DNA of 64,000 nucleotides from Stictocephala bisonia. Taxonomy: Eukaryota; Arthropoda; Insecta; Hemiptera; Membracidae. Both the position numbers and the translations under genes were made by a program. Shown piece after piece: positions 48,560-61,349 of the stretch (positions are counted from its first letter, which is position 1; every line of letters starts with the position of its first letter). The notes beneath the pieces are model-generated. The model saw only the letters and a list, made by a program, of their open reading frames with translations, was not told the DNA's origin and did no database searches. Location of the stretch: contig JAQJVL010000002.1 of the NCBI GenBank assembly GCA_035578905.1, positions 10,974,717 to 11,038,716 on the forward strand. Reading direction: 5' to 3'.

Positions 48560-48959
48560 TATATATATATGGTACCCATTCATGACAGTGGAATAGAGAG
48601 AGTGAATGTAGTGCGCTGAGCTGACTCGCCGTCTGTTTGCTTTACGGGGAGACGTCCCAGGGGGGGAGGGGAGACGGAAATATTCATAGAGGGGGTGGCT
48701 AAAGGATGTTACCTCCAGGATTTGTCTATTGTGTTTTAATTGATACATAAATATTATACATTGCTGTTTACACGTAAAATGTTTCCATTGTGAAACATTT
48801 TCTCGCTCAAAAAAGGTCTTTAGAGGACGTTGTAATTGAAGCTGTCCTCATTTGTTGAAACATTACTTATAAAAATCAAATCAAATTTGTAGCTAATCAT
48901 CTAAATCAGTTTCATCAAATTTATTTATTGCTAAAATGTAAATAATTAAAACATAGGAC

Positions 48960-50000
48960 TTTGTCAAAATATCGGTTTTCGTCAAAATATGGACTGTCAT
49001 CAAAATATGGTCTGTGGTTTTGACCACATATTTTGACATCAATGATCGGTTGGCACTAGTGGTGCAGTGCTGTAACCCAGCTACTTCGGGACAAAGTCAA
49101 AATATGGGCTGTCATCAAAATATGGTTAAAATATGAGTTGTCGTCAAAATATGGTCTGTGGTGAAAATATGGTCTGTTGTCATATGGGTTGTTGTCAAAA
49201 TATGGTCTGTGGTTAAAGTATGGATTGTCGTCAAAATATGATCTGTCGTCAAAATATGGGTTGTTGTCAAAATATGGCCTGTGGTTAAAGTATGGATTGT
49301 CGTTAAAATATGATCTGTGGTCAAAATATGAGATGTCGTCAAAATATGATCTGTGGTCAAAATATGGGTTGTTGTCAAAATATGGTCTGTGGTAAAAATA
49401 CAAGTTTGCGTCAAAATATGGGTTGTCGTCAAAATATGAGATATCTTCAATAATCGGTCGGCACTAGTGGTGCAGTGCTGTAACCCAGCTACTTCGGGGC
49501 AAAGTCAAAATATTGGCTGTCATCAAAATATGGTCTGTGGTCAAAATATGAGTTGTCGTCAAAATATGGGTTGTCGTCAAAATATGAGATATCATCAATA
49601 ATCGGTCAGCACTAGTGGTGCAGTGCTGTAACCCAGCTACTTCGGGGCAAAGTCAAAATATTGGCTGTCATCAAAATATGATCTGTGGTCAAAATATGGG
49701 TTGTTGTCAAAATATGGTCTGTGGTAAAAATATAATTTTTCGTCAAAATATGGGTTGTCGTCAAAATATGAGATATCATCAATAATCGGTCGGCACTAGT
49801 GGTGCAGTGCTGTAACCCAGCTACTTCGGGACAAAGTCAAAATATTGGCTGTCATCAAAATATGGTCTGTGGTCAAAATATGAGTTGTCGTCAAAATATG
49901 GGTTGTTATCAAAGTATGGTCTGTGGTTAAAACACGAGTTATCGTCAAAATATGGGTTGATATCAAGTATGAGATATCATCAACAATCGGTCGGCTCTAG
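48960..50000 (+). repeat. Composite array: 18-bp minisatellite plus element ends
   Basis: Blocks of an 18-bp unit ('gtcgtcaaaatatggtct' and variants) alternate with a ~50-bp segment, 'ggcactagtggtgcagtgct' then 'gtaacccagctacttcgg'. That segment is the end of the dispersed 450-bp repeat. It occurs near 49052, 49460, 49608, 49792 and 49993. The last occurrence continues into a near full-length repeat. Period-18 open frames (YFDxxPYFD-type) are artefacts. Confidence 0.93.
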
Positions 50001-50440
50001 TGGTGCAGTGATGTAACCCAGCTACTTCGGGGCAAAGTTTTGTGGAGATTGTAGGTGATAGGTCCTATACTCGGTCCTCCTAATACTGACATTAGATCCG
50101 CTCAATGTTTGCCATCGATTTGAACACTACTAGACAAGTCTGGCGTGTCCTTGTTGGGTGGTAGTCAAGGTTCGGATGTTGCTTAGGGAAGAGAACAAAG
50201 AGAAGGTATCAGGCTTATGATTATCTAAAATCAGTCCAATACTACGTGGTTCGGATTCTATGTAGGTCCCTTAGTTGTCCTGACTATTGAGGTAATAATA
50301 TATGGCTCTAACAAAGGAACAGTCGACAATAGTTAGTAACAAGACTACACAAGTCATCCACACTCACAATACACTCATACATTCATATTCGCTTGAAATA
50401 CGCACAGTGCTTTATCCGCTTCTCATATCTGAATAATAAT
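49990..50440 (+). repeat. Dispersed 450-bp repeat, near full copy
   Basis: This copy runs from 'tcggctctagtggtgcagtg' through 'gtaacccagctacttcgggg', 'ctcctaatactgac', 'gtagtcaaggttcggatgtt', 'ggttcggattc' and 'actattgagg' to 'acgcacagtgctttatcc' and 'cttctcatat'. Confidence 0.88.
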
Positions 50441-52548
50441 AATACAGTAATTGTTTTGTCACAAACTAGAAAACGACCATGATCGAAACTGCAAATTAAA
50501 AACTGACTGTTTGAATACGGGAATGGAATGGCTAATAAACTAACCCTTTCATAAGTTGTTTTAGTCTGATTGGATTATGAAACCAGGCTTTAACCAACTA
50601 CATTATTGGATGATTTGCCCATTTTAATTGGCATACACTGCATATACAATTAACAGACTAACGCCAAAAATACGTCAAATAATGAATGAAATTAGTATAC
50701 CAAAAAACGTGCTTTAGCATGTTCCACTACTTCTTTTCTTACTAGTTATAAAAATCCAAACAAATGCAAAACCTACTGATACCACCCTAATATATCATTG
50801 TAAGACAGATAATTGGGTTAAAATCATCCCCTCGTTTGTGTCTTGACAATATAAATACATTTACCCGTGTACAATTAAAAAGGACGTGTTCATTTAATTT
50901 TAGTAACGAAAAAGTTGTACATGAGAGTTACAAGAATATTTACAAACATTTTTTCATAATTTCCTTACATATACATTTATTATATGTATTTTTGTGAGCA
51001 CTTTTCTCATTTTTGTCGACTTCATCATAATTTTAGAAAACTATCGACACATTTCACTAGGAACATTTTTCAAAATCATTTAAAAATATACATCACTAAT
51101 ACGTGTTAAGAAAACATGTATATTTATAGTTTATAAAAATTACGTTAATTTATAGACGAAAAGCATGTGATTGCTGACGGATTTGTATTTATTCATTCTT
51201 AAGGCGCTGATCGTCAAGATATGGTGAATTAAATGTTTCATCAGAATTATATGTGAGTATGATCAAAGATAGTTTTTATCCTTTTTTTAGGAACAAAGTC
51301 AGACTATTTCTTAGAAAGTGTCATTAATTGATAGCCCAATGACAGATGATCAGCCGGTGGTTATCAGCTGGTCCCTTTCAAATGTTGTTACGACTCTGAT
51401 TGGGATCGAACTGACAACCTTTAGGTTACTAATCTTTCATCTCCAATTATTGTATTAAAATTATTATAGTTTGAATTATGAAAAAAGTAAATTCTAAATA
51501 ATTTTGATCGTTCGTTGCCGTTACCTAACAAGTTAAATAACTACTTAAGCCTATATTGTGTTAGAATTAAACCATATTCAATGATGTATGAGAGAAAGTT
51601 ATAATATAAGTAATAATAAAGCCAAGTTTCAAAACTTTTATTTTAATTTGTTCTTCCTTTTTGCACCCTTAACGGTAGCCATCTTGACTGAAAATATTCA
51701 ATTATTACTTTTCCTGGTAATTAATAAAATAATTCCTGTCAATTGGAATATGATTAAATGTGTAATTCCTTCAACACTTGTATCTTTGTTCATAACAAGA
51801 ATGGTAAAAACAGGTTTTTAAAATAATGGTTTTAATTTAATATATTCATAGGATTTGTGGGTAAGATTTGTTTGTATGTGTCACAAGTTGTTGGATGCTA
51901 TGATTTGCTGAGAAGACGTAATTCATTCATAGAGCGCACTGATAGCGTGGACGACGCCTTAATCTGGCCGTGAAGCAATTCCCGCAACACATACATGTAG
52001 CTAAATCACGTCTCTGAGCCGTGATTGTTTGGGGGTACACCTACGACGCCTCAAACACAAGAGTATAAATTCTTTAAAAAATAAATAAATTAAGAGAATC
52101 CAAAATTTATTCAACAAAGTAATAAATTAGGTTTTGTTTTACACTTTAATCTTTTGCCCATTCTTAAACTACACGTCCAAAAGAACCAAGAAGAGTAAAA
52201 TACAAAGAAAATATTTAGTAGGTATCAATTCCTTAAAGCCTTTATCAATAACCTTATTACGGAATTGGCACCTTTGTCAGCTGGCGAATGGAATGTAATA
52301 TTTTAATATAAGCAACTGTCACTTTCTTACACATAATTTTTATTAAGCTACACATAAATAAATCTCCACTAGTTGGACTTTGACTTAATATATTAAATTT
52401 GTTTTTAAATATTACATAATCCAGCCATTTTTTAAAGTTAACTGGTATATTTTTAACTTAAACATTCCACGAATATTCTATTAAAAAAATATATTTGAGA
52501 ATCGTAGTAAATGTGAAAGAGTGGCAAGATAGAATTGGCCCAGTGGCA
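50441..52548. other. Unassigned AT-rich sequence with a possible SINE
   Basis: Bases 51310-51440, read on the minus strand, carry AGTTCGATCCC (51405-51415), a good box B, followed by 'aatcagagtcg'. A relative near 47985-48060 shares 'aacccaatgacaaatga' and 'gatcgaactgat'. Together they suggest another tRNA-derived repeat. No gene is seen. Confidence 0.4.
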
Positions 52549-52611
52549 ATGAATGACTGTGACCACGCCGTGAAGGATACAATGTTTTCAGAACGTACAG
52601 TACGTCGGCAG
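52549..52611 (+). CDS. Candidate upstream coding exon of ChAT
   Basis: An open + frame from the stop at 52459 contains ATGs at 52549 and 52582 and ends in CAG|GTGAGA (donor at 52612), a near-consensus 5' splice site in phase 0. The next ChAT exon (54627) also begins in phase 0, so joining them keeps the frame. The peptide (MNDCDHAVKDTMFSERTVRRQ region, 21 residues) has no recognisable motif, and ChAT N-termini are poorly conserved, so homology cannot confirm it. CpG-rich DNA around 52560-52690 supports a functional 5' region. The alternative is chance. Confidence 0.3.
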
Positions 52612-53459
52612 GTGAGAATCAATACGGTGCCCTCGCCGGGTTGAAAGGTCATTATGGCTGAGCTAGCGCTGCGGCGGCGGCCCGCCGAACTACTCTATAT
52701 CTCTCTGCTACCGTTCATATTTATAAATTACACAATTTTAGATGCGTAGCTATGAATCATTATTATTTTCGCTGTCAATTTATTTTAGCATTTCCTAGCG
52801 AGCCTGAATAGTTACGATTTTGTTCTATGTGGTCTTTCATCTTTAGGTCGGTGGAGAATAGACAGTATATAGTAACACATTTTTTTATATTTTTCCTAAA
52901 GAGTAGGGTTTTAGTTATTTTAAGGTGGGGTATGTAATAAAATGTAACACTTTTGTTATTACAAAACATATCTGATGATTTTGGAACTTGTAATCATTTG
53001 ATTTTAAACCCATTTCAGACTGAGTTGTAATCCAAGTCCATCGTTGTATCTCTGATTTCTTTCATCTTGGTAAAAATTAAATCGTATCTGGAACCATCGA
53101 TGTGAATTGGGGAGGGGCTGACAAGTAACAGCTGAGTCGACCACAGAATGCAACTTTAGTGGTTGGTCTTACATCAACCAAAATTTCTCGCTGCTTACAC
53201 AACTGAAATTAATTTCTTTTTTTAACTGTTTAAGATATAACCATTGATTTTATATAGATACAGCTGATTGTTCATACATTTTTTAATTTCGTGTCTCTAA
53301 TTATATGGAACGTTAGTGTAGTACCATCGAAATGTAATGCTACCAACAGTAGTATCAGACCTCACTAACTAACCAAATTACTGGCACAAATATTCCTCCC
53401 TATTACATGATATATCTACTCTAGATAGTATATAATCAAGGATATAACCCTTACATTCT

Positions 53460-53915
53460 TACATATGAGACGCCGACACAACGTTGTTGGTATTTTAAGG
53501 CGAATATTAATGATTATATGAGTTTAGGATGAGTGTGGATGAGTGTAATCTGGTTACTAACTGAGTTCAACTGTTCCTCAGAAAGGGCAATTTATTAATA
53601 GCCCAACAGTCAGGGCAACTAAGGGACCTACAGCTTTACGTGGAATCCGAACCACGTAGTGCTGGTCTGATTTTCAGCTAATTGACAAGCCTGATACTCA
53701 GTTATCTTCCCCACACAACATCCGCATAATGATTACCACCTAACATGAGCACCCCAGACTTTTCTAGTAGTGTCCACGCCGATAGCAACCACAGAGCGGA
53801 CGCCATGCCGGTATTTCCGGCCGAGGACCGAGGACCGAGCATCCAACCTGTTGCCTACAATCTCCCAAACACTTTGTCCCCAAGTAGCTGGGTTACAGCA
53901 CTGCACCACCAATTT
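53460..53915 (-). repeat. Dispersed 450-bp repeat, near full copy
   Basis: Reverse orientation: 'catatgagacgccgacacaa', 'ttattaatagcccaa', 'cagggcaactaagggaccta', 'gattttcagctaattgacaa', 'gattaccacctaacatgagc', 'aacactttgtccccaagtag' and 'gttacagcactgcaccac'. It lies in the putative intron upstream of ChAT exon 54627. Confidence 0.9.
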
Positions 53916-54253
53916 TTATTGTAACACTGAAGTCTCATTACAATTTTTATTGAATCTCTGGTAAGAATTTTGACATTTTGCTAACATAGTTAGGTTGTAG
54001 ATAATTTTTAATAAAAAAATCATTTTAATGTTTGAAAAAGATCCTAATTATCCTCCGAAAGGTTAACAATATATTCCAAAACTGTATTTATAATTACAAG
54101 AATTAGAAGACAGTAAAATCATAATAATATCCATTGTACTGTTATGTGATGTAAAATCGGCTCAACCTTTGAATGTTACTTAGTAAAAATCCTTAAATCT
54201 ACTTCTTTCTTATCTTTAAGGATTTCTTTCTTATAACAAGATTACTTGTACAG

Positions 54254-54480
54254 TCCTGCCAGCATTGCTGGAGTGGTGGTCCACTGACTGCGGCATCCAA
54301 GTTGGGAGAGTCTGTGGTTGGAGTCCTGACCTTGGCTGTTAGTTTTTATCAGTAATGCTCACATTGAACTGTACTGATTATCCCCCTTACTCTATCTGGT
54401 AAGTTCCCCGCACATGTCAATAATCTATGGGTTGAAGTCTGAAGTCGGCTCCTACTTTATAAAAAAGTGTCCAAAGTTCA
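54254..54480 (+). mobile_element. tRNA-derived SINE, copy 3
   Basis: The forward copy has a decayed head (TGGAGTGGTGG, GGTTGGAGTCC) followed by 'ctgttagtttttatcagtaa', 'gtactgatta', 'gttccccgcacatgtcaata' and 'atctatgggttgaa'. These are the reverse complements of blocks in copies 1, 2 and 4. It ends about 150 bp before the ChAT exon. Confidence 0.75.
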
Positions 54481-54626
54481 ATTCCCAAACTTATGTAACG
54501 ATTGGTATTTCACTAGTTGAATAAACATCACGATTAAGCCTATCATCCATGTGAACTAGAAAGTTGTTATATACAACAAATTTTTTGTAATGGATCAAAA
54601 CTTATGACTTGAGACATAATTTGCAG

Positions 54627-54821
54627 GTTGTGTTACCTCGGTTGCCGGTGCCCCCTTTGGAACAAACTATGGCTGGTTACCTCGCCACCCTCCAGCCCCT
54701 CCTGTCTGACCAGCAGCTGGAGTACACCAGGGGGTTGGTGGAGACCTTCAGCGCCCCGGGAGGTCCAGGACCACAGCTCCAGGAGCTGCTGTACAAGCGG
54801 CAACAGACCGAGGAGAACTGG
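54627..54821 (+). CDS. ChAT: Choline O-acetyltransferase, N-terminal exon
   Basis: ChAT makes acetylcholine from choline and acetyl-CoA in cholinergic neurons. This 65-codon exon follows the acceptor 'ttgcag' and ends at TGG|GTGGGT, phase 0 at both ends. It encodes the family signature at the N-terminus of the choline/carnitine acyltransferase domain (LPRLPVPPLEQTM), a helical L.P.LS..Q...T...V..F segment, and PGGPGPQLQELL...TEENW, which all members share. The exon is about 60% GC against AT-rich surroundings. Carnitine acetyltransferase has similar words here, but the next two exons favour ChAT. No in-frame start lies in the exon, so coding sequence must begin upstream, possibly at 52549. 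Confidence 0.94.
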
Positions 54822-55058
54822 GTGGGTACTTCTTGATTTTACTTAGATTTATATTTAATCAGTGTATGTATATTTAAAGGGCACTTATTTTAGGAGAATT
54901 GATATTTGTCAGAAAGTTAAGTACTTTAAAATAAGGGTAATTAGAAAGTTTTATCATGTATTACTAGCATCATTGACTATAGAAACAAGAAGACTGTCTA
55001 CTCATGTGGGTCCCGTGAAGCCGATTTTCCTGCTCGGTGAAATTAGTGTTCGGTTTTC

Positions 55059-55871
<813 letters not shown>

Positions 55872-56934
55872 AAAGAGGTGTTAGTGAATATTGAGCAATC
55901 GATTATTTTTAAGTCAAACACAGATTGCTTACACAGGAGTAACCTCTTTGACCTCGATCTAACAGTAATTTCCTTGATAAATCCATGATCAGCTGTATAA
56001 AGCAAATGGAACTTTGTACTGGTGGGAATCACATGGTTCCAAAAGCATCCTGAGCAGCTGCCCCTAGGGGGCCAAGGCGCTGAATTGCCTCACGATCGAC
56101 CCGGGTTCAACTGCCTCAGTTGTGCTCATTTTTACCGTCTTTCGGGGTTCAAAAGTCACATAAAGTTGTTAGCTCAAAAAAGTTCAAATATACTGACGTA
56201 GTTGGTTAAAAGAACACTTTTTTCTCGACATGAACTCATAGAAGATGAAAACAAAATTTGAAAATGTAGCTCCAAGAAGTTTATATATCACATATTAACT
56301 AAATGATATTAGAATAAATAAGCAAGTCCTAGATTGTAGCAAAACTACACAAACTTATTTCACCGTTTACTTTCTTTTACAACTGGTATTCAGCTATAAA
56401 TTGGTGATCCATATCTTTATAGTTAATAAATAATAATGCGCTTTTGTAGTGTTGGAAGTTCATTTTACTGCTGGTATCTAATGAGTAAAATGAACTTGAG
56501 TACATGACATGAAGGATCTGTTTGTATAGTTGTTTTATTACGGGCAGATGAAGTGACAAAAACTATTTTTAGATACAATTACATGTTTGGCAATAATGTT
56601 GTCATTATTACGGAGATGATTTCCTTTAAAATTTCAATTTATAGTTATTTCAAATAAATTTGTTAACCAAACGAAATTACGTCTTTGTTTTTACTTGACT
56701 GTTCGAATTCGTCCTTATTTTTGTTTGTTTGTAATATAATTACAGCCTAAGGCGTTTATCAATCGTTAATACATTGATTTTTAGGCAACCAATATAAAAA
56801 TAGGAAACTAGGTATACTAACGTTTTATTTTATTAAAAAAATGGCTGTCATGAAAAAGGAAACGCCACATTACTAGCTGTAGAGGCAATTTTCTCAACTT
56901 TGTGTGATTTCATATTGTATTCATTATTCATTCA

Positions 56935-57378
56935 TCTCTAAGACGCCGATCGTAGAGATATGGGCAAATATGAGGAGTGAATGAGTGTGATGAGTGTAGA
57001 TGAACGAGTGTAGTCATTGTTACTATCTGAGTTTGACTTAGCTCAGAAAGGACTATTATTAATAACCCAATAACCAGGGTAACTATGGGACCTACAGCTT
57101 TACGTGGAATCCGAACCACGTAGTTTTGGTCTGATTTTCAGCTAACTGACAAGTCTGACACTCAGTTCTCTCACCTATACAACATCTGAACCTTGACTAC
57201 CAGTCAACACGGACACTCCAGACTTCTCTAGTAGTGTCTAAGTTGATGGCAACCATTGAGCGGACGCCGTGTCGGTATTAAGAGAACCGAGCATGGAACC
57301 TATCGCCTACGATCTCCCAAACACTTTGTCCCCAAATAGCTGGGTTACAGCACTGCGCCACCAGTGCCGACGTGTTTA
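56935..57378 (-). repeat. Dispersed 450-bp repeat, near full copy
   Basis: Reverse orientation: 'taagacgccgatcgtagaga', 'aataacccaataaccagggt', 'acgtggaatccgaaccacgt', 'gattttcagctaactgacaa', 'gcggacgccgtgtcggtatt' and 'gttacagcactgcgccacca'. Inside the ChAT intron. Confidence 0.9.
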
Positions 57379-57614
57379 ATGAGGCACTGCGTTTGGAAAA
57401 AATAAGCATTGCATAAGATTTTTTTATAACTCGATGTTGCATATTAAAACACTAAGAAGAAAAAGTGTTACATATTATTCACCGAGCTATTAGTAACACT
57501 TCTGTCAATTATTTTACTTCTATCCTGTGGTTATTCTTTTTGAAATATTTTCCATATGCACATTTCAAATAGTACTGCTAATAGACACTTGTAATTTTAT
57601 GAATATATTTTGCG

Positions 57615-58110
57615 TAAGAGGTTGAGAGTTTACATCCAGACGCTCAGTTGAGCACTTCATTGAATTTAGTTCTAGATTACACGCAACTGTCGCTAGGAGA
57701 AGCAAAGAATATGATTCACTAACTCACATACAGTACTTCCCTCTCCCTCACTGTCCACGCCTGCCCGCCCTACAAATTTCACAAAAGTGCAAAACTTCCT
57801 CAATTATAGTAAAATCTAGCGATGAAATCTTTATTAATTACTTATCTACCCTTTCAACCAAAGATAATTATACGAATTTCAACTCAGCATTTTTACGTAT
57901 GTCATATGTATAATAATAATTGGTTACACTTTACAAAAACATGTTTTTTAGTTTTAGTTTACTAGTTGGATAGTCACTTTTTTCCACTATAGTCTCGACA
58001 TTGTATTAAAATATATTGTACTATTTCTTAATGAGTTATGTACCTAGAAAGGCCAAATTATCCTCTTTTGGTAGCCATAACTCCAGTTGATAGAGTTTTT
58101 TTTTTAAATT
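57615..58110 (+). repeat. Dispersed repeat, copy 2 (pair with 3505-4090)
   Basis: Same blocks and orientation as copy 1, including 'gttctagatta', 'gcaactgtcgcta', 'tcactaactcac', 'cttatctaccctttcaacca', 'cttttttccactatagtctc' and 'aggccaaatta'. Confidence 0.6.
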
Positions 58111-59389
58111 ATTTCCCTCAGTAAATTTACTATGGATATTTTCCGTTGATTTACTACCAATACTGTTTTCGTTTATTCACTACCGCTATATAAATAATCT
58201 ATTGCTCTAAAAAAAATTTCCCCAATCATTTTTACGATCACTGTGGTATTTCTTATCCGCTAGGAATCCGATATCGTTGGCCTAATCGCTTTCCAAGAAC
58301 TTACACACGGACAGCGCATTCGGCGGTAAGTCGATCATTGGATTTACCGGTTTGTGATCAACTTTAGTAGCTACCTAACCTAACCTGACCTGACCTAACC
58401 TAACTTGTTGCATAATTGCGATAAAAAAAGTAGTGGTAGTAAAGTAACGGAATAGTAATGGTAGTGAATTAACGGAAAAGGTCCTTTATTATTTTTAAGA
58501 AATTAACACTTCTAATCAAAATATTATCAAAAATAGTTTTTCATCACGTTACTTGTAGTAGCTTGTTTGTAACAAATCTCTTGATTGCTCTCATAGTATA
58601 ATTTTTGCTTGGTTTTGAACCATTTTAAAGATAAGAACGTAAATTATTCTTATGATTACCAATTCAAAAGTCGAAACAAAAACAACTATTCAGATTTTTT
58701 GAATGCACTACAGATCTGCCAAGTAAATAAATTTGAATAGTAACAAGCAATGCTTAGTAAGTAAAACTAAAGATCTTTCCTGCATTGTGCAAGTCCAGGA
58801 GTTAATCACCAGCCCTATTCAATGAGAGGGTCCTTGAATGTGTCAGCTTGAGCCCCCCGCCCCCCGCGAGAGGGGGTGCAGCACTTGACCGCTATTGTAT
58901 GCTCAGCTTTTGATCTCTTGATAACACTTGGGTGTGACGAAGCAATAAGTGTCATAGCCAGCATTTACTCCAGTATCCGTTCAAATCCCCTATTGACTGT
59001 TTCCGTTCTAAATATCCTTTTGTAAATATTATAATTAAAATCCATGTGATCCTGTACTCGGTTATTCCTGCTTCGTGCTTTTTCTTTAAGATAAGATAAT
59101 TATTTATCTCCACAATAAATAATAACAATATACAGTAATTACATAACAATGATGCAAATACTGTGTAAGAGGAACGGGACACTAGCAGCAAGACGTAAAT
59201 AAATAAAAAGATGACACTGCTTTGTATAAGAAAAATATTTAAACAAAACTTCGTTTTGTAAAAACATGATTAGCTTAATATAAAATTAATACATAGGAGT
59301 AAATGTTATAAAATATACTTAACTGAATAAGCTACAATAAAAACATTAAAATATTTTAAATATACTGTAATCTGCTAAAATCCTTTTTA

Positions 59390-59600
59390 CTTAAGGAGAG
59401 GCCGATCTCCTTTCTAACCTTACTCGGTCCATTTCCCTTAGACTATTGATCTGTGCGAGACTAGTTTATGAAGACGAAGGGGGGGATCAGTACAATGGGC
59501 CTAGTAGTTGAATTTTACTGATAAATACATACAGGCCAGAATTCGAGACTACGCAACCTGTAACTCTGGCTGTCCTAATACCATAGCCCAGGATCGATTT
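59390..59600 (-). mobile_element. tRNA-derived SINE, copy 4
   Basis: Body blocks 'ttaaggagaggcc', 'ctcctttctaacctta', 'agactattgatctgtgcgag', 'cagtacaatggg', 'ttttactgataaa' and 'caggcc' match copies 1 and 2. The pol III head (59545-59600) is decayed. Confidence 0.7.
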
Positions 59601-60029
59601 TTAGCATGGAACATGCTTTAGTCTTGACCTAACTGCCTGAAAACGTTACGCGGGAGGGTGACGCGGGAAGGTGACGCGTAACCATGAAAACACAATGACA
59701 TATCAGTGTTGACTTCAATAATGATTTTATTTGCAAGCGTTCATCAAAGTACATCTTTGGTTTCCACGACAACTCTTGTTAAAAATATACAAAATTAAGT
59801 CCTAATTAGAGAATCCATTTTGTGTCTATAGGATTATATAAGATAATAATTAACTTCCTTTCAAGGTGGTAATGAGTCATCGCGTGAGTAAGAACCTGAG
59901 CCGCGAGTCCTCATTTACATATCAGTCAGAAATTATTAAAAAGGAGCCAGCAAACAGAAACAGAAAAAGCGCAGCTAAAGCATGTTCCATGTTTCTTGAA
60001 TTTTAGCCGTAGGCTCTAAGCAAAAAGAT

Positions 60030-60075
60030 CCGGGGGTCCAGGGGGCTTGCCCCCTGGCGAGGCCCGCCGGGCCGA
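60030..60075. other. Two adjacent GC-rich hairpins
   Basis: CCAGGGGGC-TT-GCCCCCTGG (60038-60057) and GGCCCGCCGGGCC (60061-60073) are perfect inverted repeats in AT-rich DNA, followed by a poly-T run. They look like the end of a dispersed element, though no second copy is in this window. Confidence 0.7.
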
Positions 60076-60104
60076 GTTTTTTTTTTTCTTTAATTTTTAA
60101 AATC

Positions 60105-60650
60105 TTATTCAGATATGAGACGCCAACGCAGCTTCTACGTATTTTATGGTGAACATGAATGATTACATGAGTGTAGGATGAGTATGGATGACCTGTGTAG
60201 TCTGGTTACTAACTGAGTTTGACTCATGCTCGGAAATGGTCATTTATTAATAGCCCAATAGTCAGGACGACCAAAGGACCTACAGCTTAACGTGGAGTCC
60301 GAACCACATTGATGTGTATTTCAGCTAACATACAAGCCTGATATTCAGTTATCTTCCCCTTAGACATTCTGATTGCCAACGATGGAGTGGAAGACAAAAT
60401 AACATTTCTTTATGGTGAAATGGGAAAGGATGTTTGGAAGACCCACCCATCCGCCTACCCAAACACGTAAAGTGTTATTACAATAGACTGTACATGTCCG
60501 AAGCCATGTCACCACCCAACATGGACACCGCTGACTCCTCTAGTAGTATCCATGCCAATGGCAGCCATTGAGTATTAGAGGTTTAAGATCATAACGCCTA
60601 TCACCTACAATCTACACAACACTTTTCTCCAAGTAGCTGGGTTACAGCAC
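60105..60650 (-). repeat. Dispersed 450-bp repeat, copy with internal insertion
   Basis: Reverse orientation family copy ('atatgagacgccaacgc' to 'gttacagcactac'). An extra ~130 bp at about 60362-60500 includes 'acccacccatccgcctaccc', a relative of the 36-bp minisatellite. Confidence 0.85.
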
Positions 60651-60651
60651 T

Positions 60652-60688
60652 ACTGTCCTGTAATCTATCATTAGGATTACAGGACAGT
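60652..60688. other. Perfect 14-bp hairpin
   Basis: actgtcctgtaatc (60652-60665), nine-base loop, gattacaggacagt (60675-60688). It lies exactly at the end of the dispersed repeat copy. Another near-palindrome, 'ttttttgtcttatgaagc' with its complement, is at 60847-60883. Confidence 0.9.
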
Positions 60689-61176
60689 AATCATTAGGAT
60701 AGTGCCAACAATCCTTTCTATCATTTCTCTGATCGATTTAGATTTGAAGCGTCGGTAAAATTACACACGCACAGTGTGGATTTTATGTTGCGAAAAGCAT
60801 TTCTATGGGATTAATAAAATGTTATTACTAAGAATACAGTACCTGATTTTTTTGTCTTATGAAGCTTTACGTAAGACAAAAAATAAAACATTTTATTAGG
60901 ATCACAGATATTTAAATATTTCGCGAAACCTATGGAACTTCATGGTTCACTGAAATATCGTATGGCCCTATGAAAATGTTTTCATTTGTAAAAATAAAGT
61001 ACCAACAGCCGATAGAATAGTGTGCAATATATGGTGATAGAAGAAACTGCCTATTTATATTTCTTGACAGAGCGCCTTGACTCGCGTAGAGCAATACTAC
61101 TGAATACATATTTTGCACGTATGCCTATACACAAATTAAGGCGGCGTTCTACTTATGATCTGTTGTTCTGTCCTAG

Positions 61177-61349
61177 GCCTACGACTGGTGGGTACAAGAC
61201 ATGTACATGAACATACCTCTCTGCCTGCCTATCAATGTGAGTCCTGGAATGGTGTTCCCTCCAAGGACTTTTAGGAGCAATGCAGATATATCCCGGTACG
61301 CAGCTCGCCTCGTCACCAGAGCTGCCCTTCACAAGGACAAGCTAGACCG
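61177..61349 (+). CDS. ChAT: Choline O-acetyltransferase, second recognised exon
   Basis: The exon follows a good acceptor (tgttctgtcctag) and ends before GTAGGT, entering in phase 0 and leaving after two bases of an arginine codon. It encodes AYDWWVQDMYMNIPLCLPIN then VSPGMVFPPRTF, and further helical sequence ending in HKDKLD. The YDWW..DMY...PLPIN..PGMVFP block is strongly conserved in ChAT and carnitine acetyltransferase. The FPPR.F and following helix agree particularly with insect ChAT. It joins seamlessly to ...TEENW from the previous exon. Confidence 0.96.

Noticed and set aside
49056..49450. YFDxxPYFD and ILTTxH repeat proteins
   Set aside because: 18-bp period in multiple frames and both strands; it is interleaved with pieces of a mobile repeat.
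54627..54821. Carnitine O-acetyltransferase instead of ChAT
   Set aside because: The first exon alone cannot decide, but the EHVIVAC.NQ and LPVERA-SREK segments in later exons agree better with ChAT.
58850..58880. GC-rich 'cccccgccccccgcgagagggggtg' patch as a promoter
   Set aside because: Too short, low complexity, with no accompanying exon or core promoter words; lies inside the ChAT intron.
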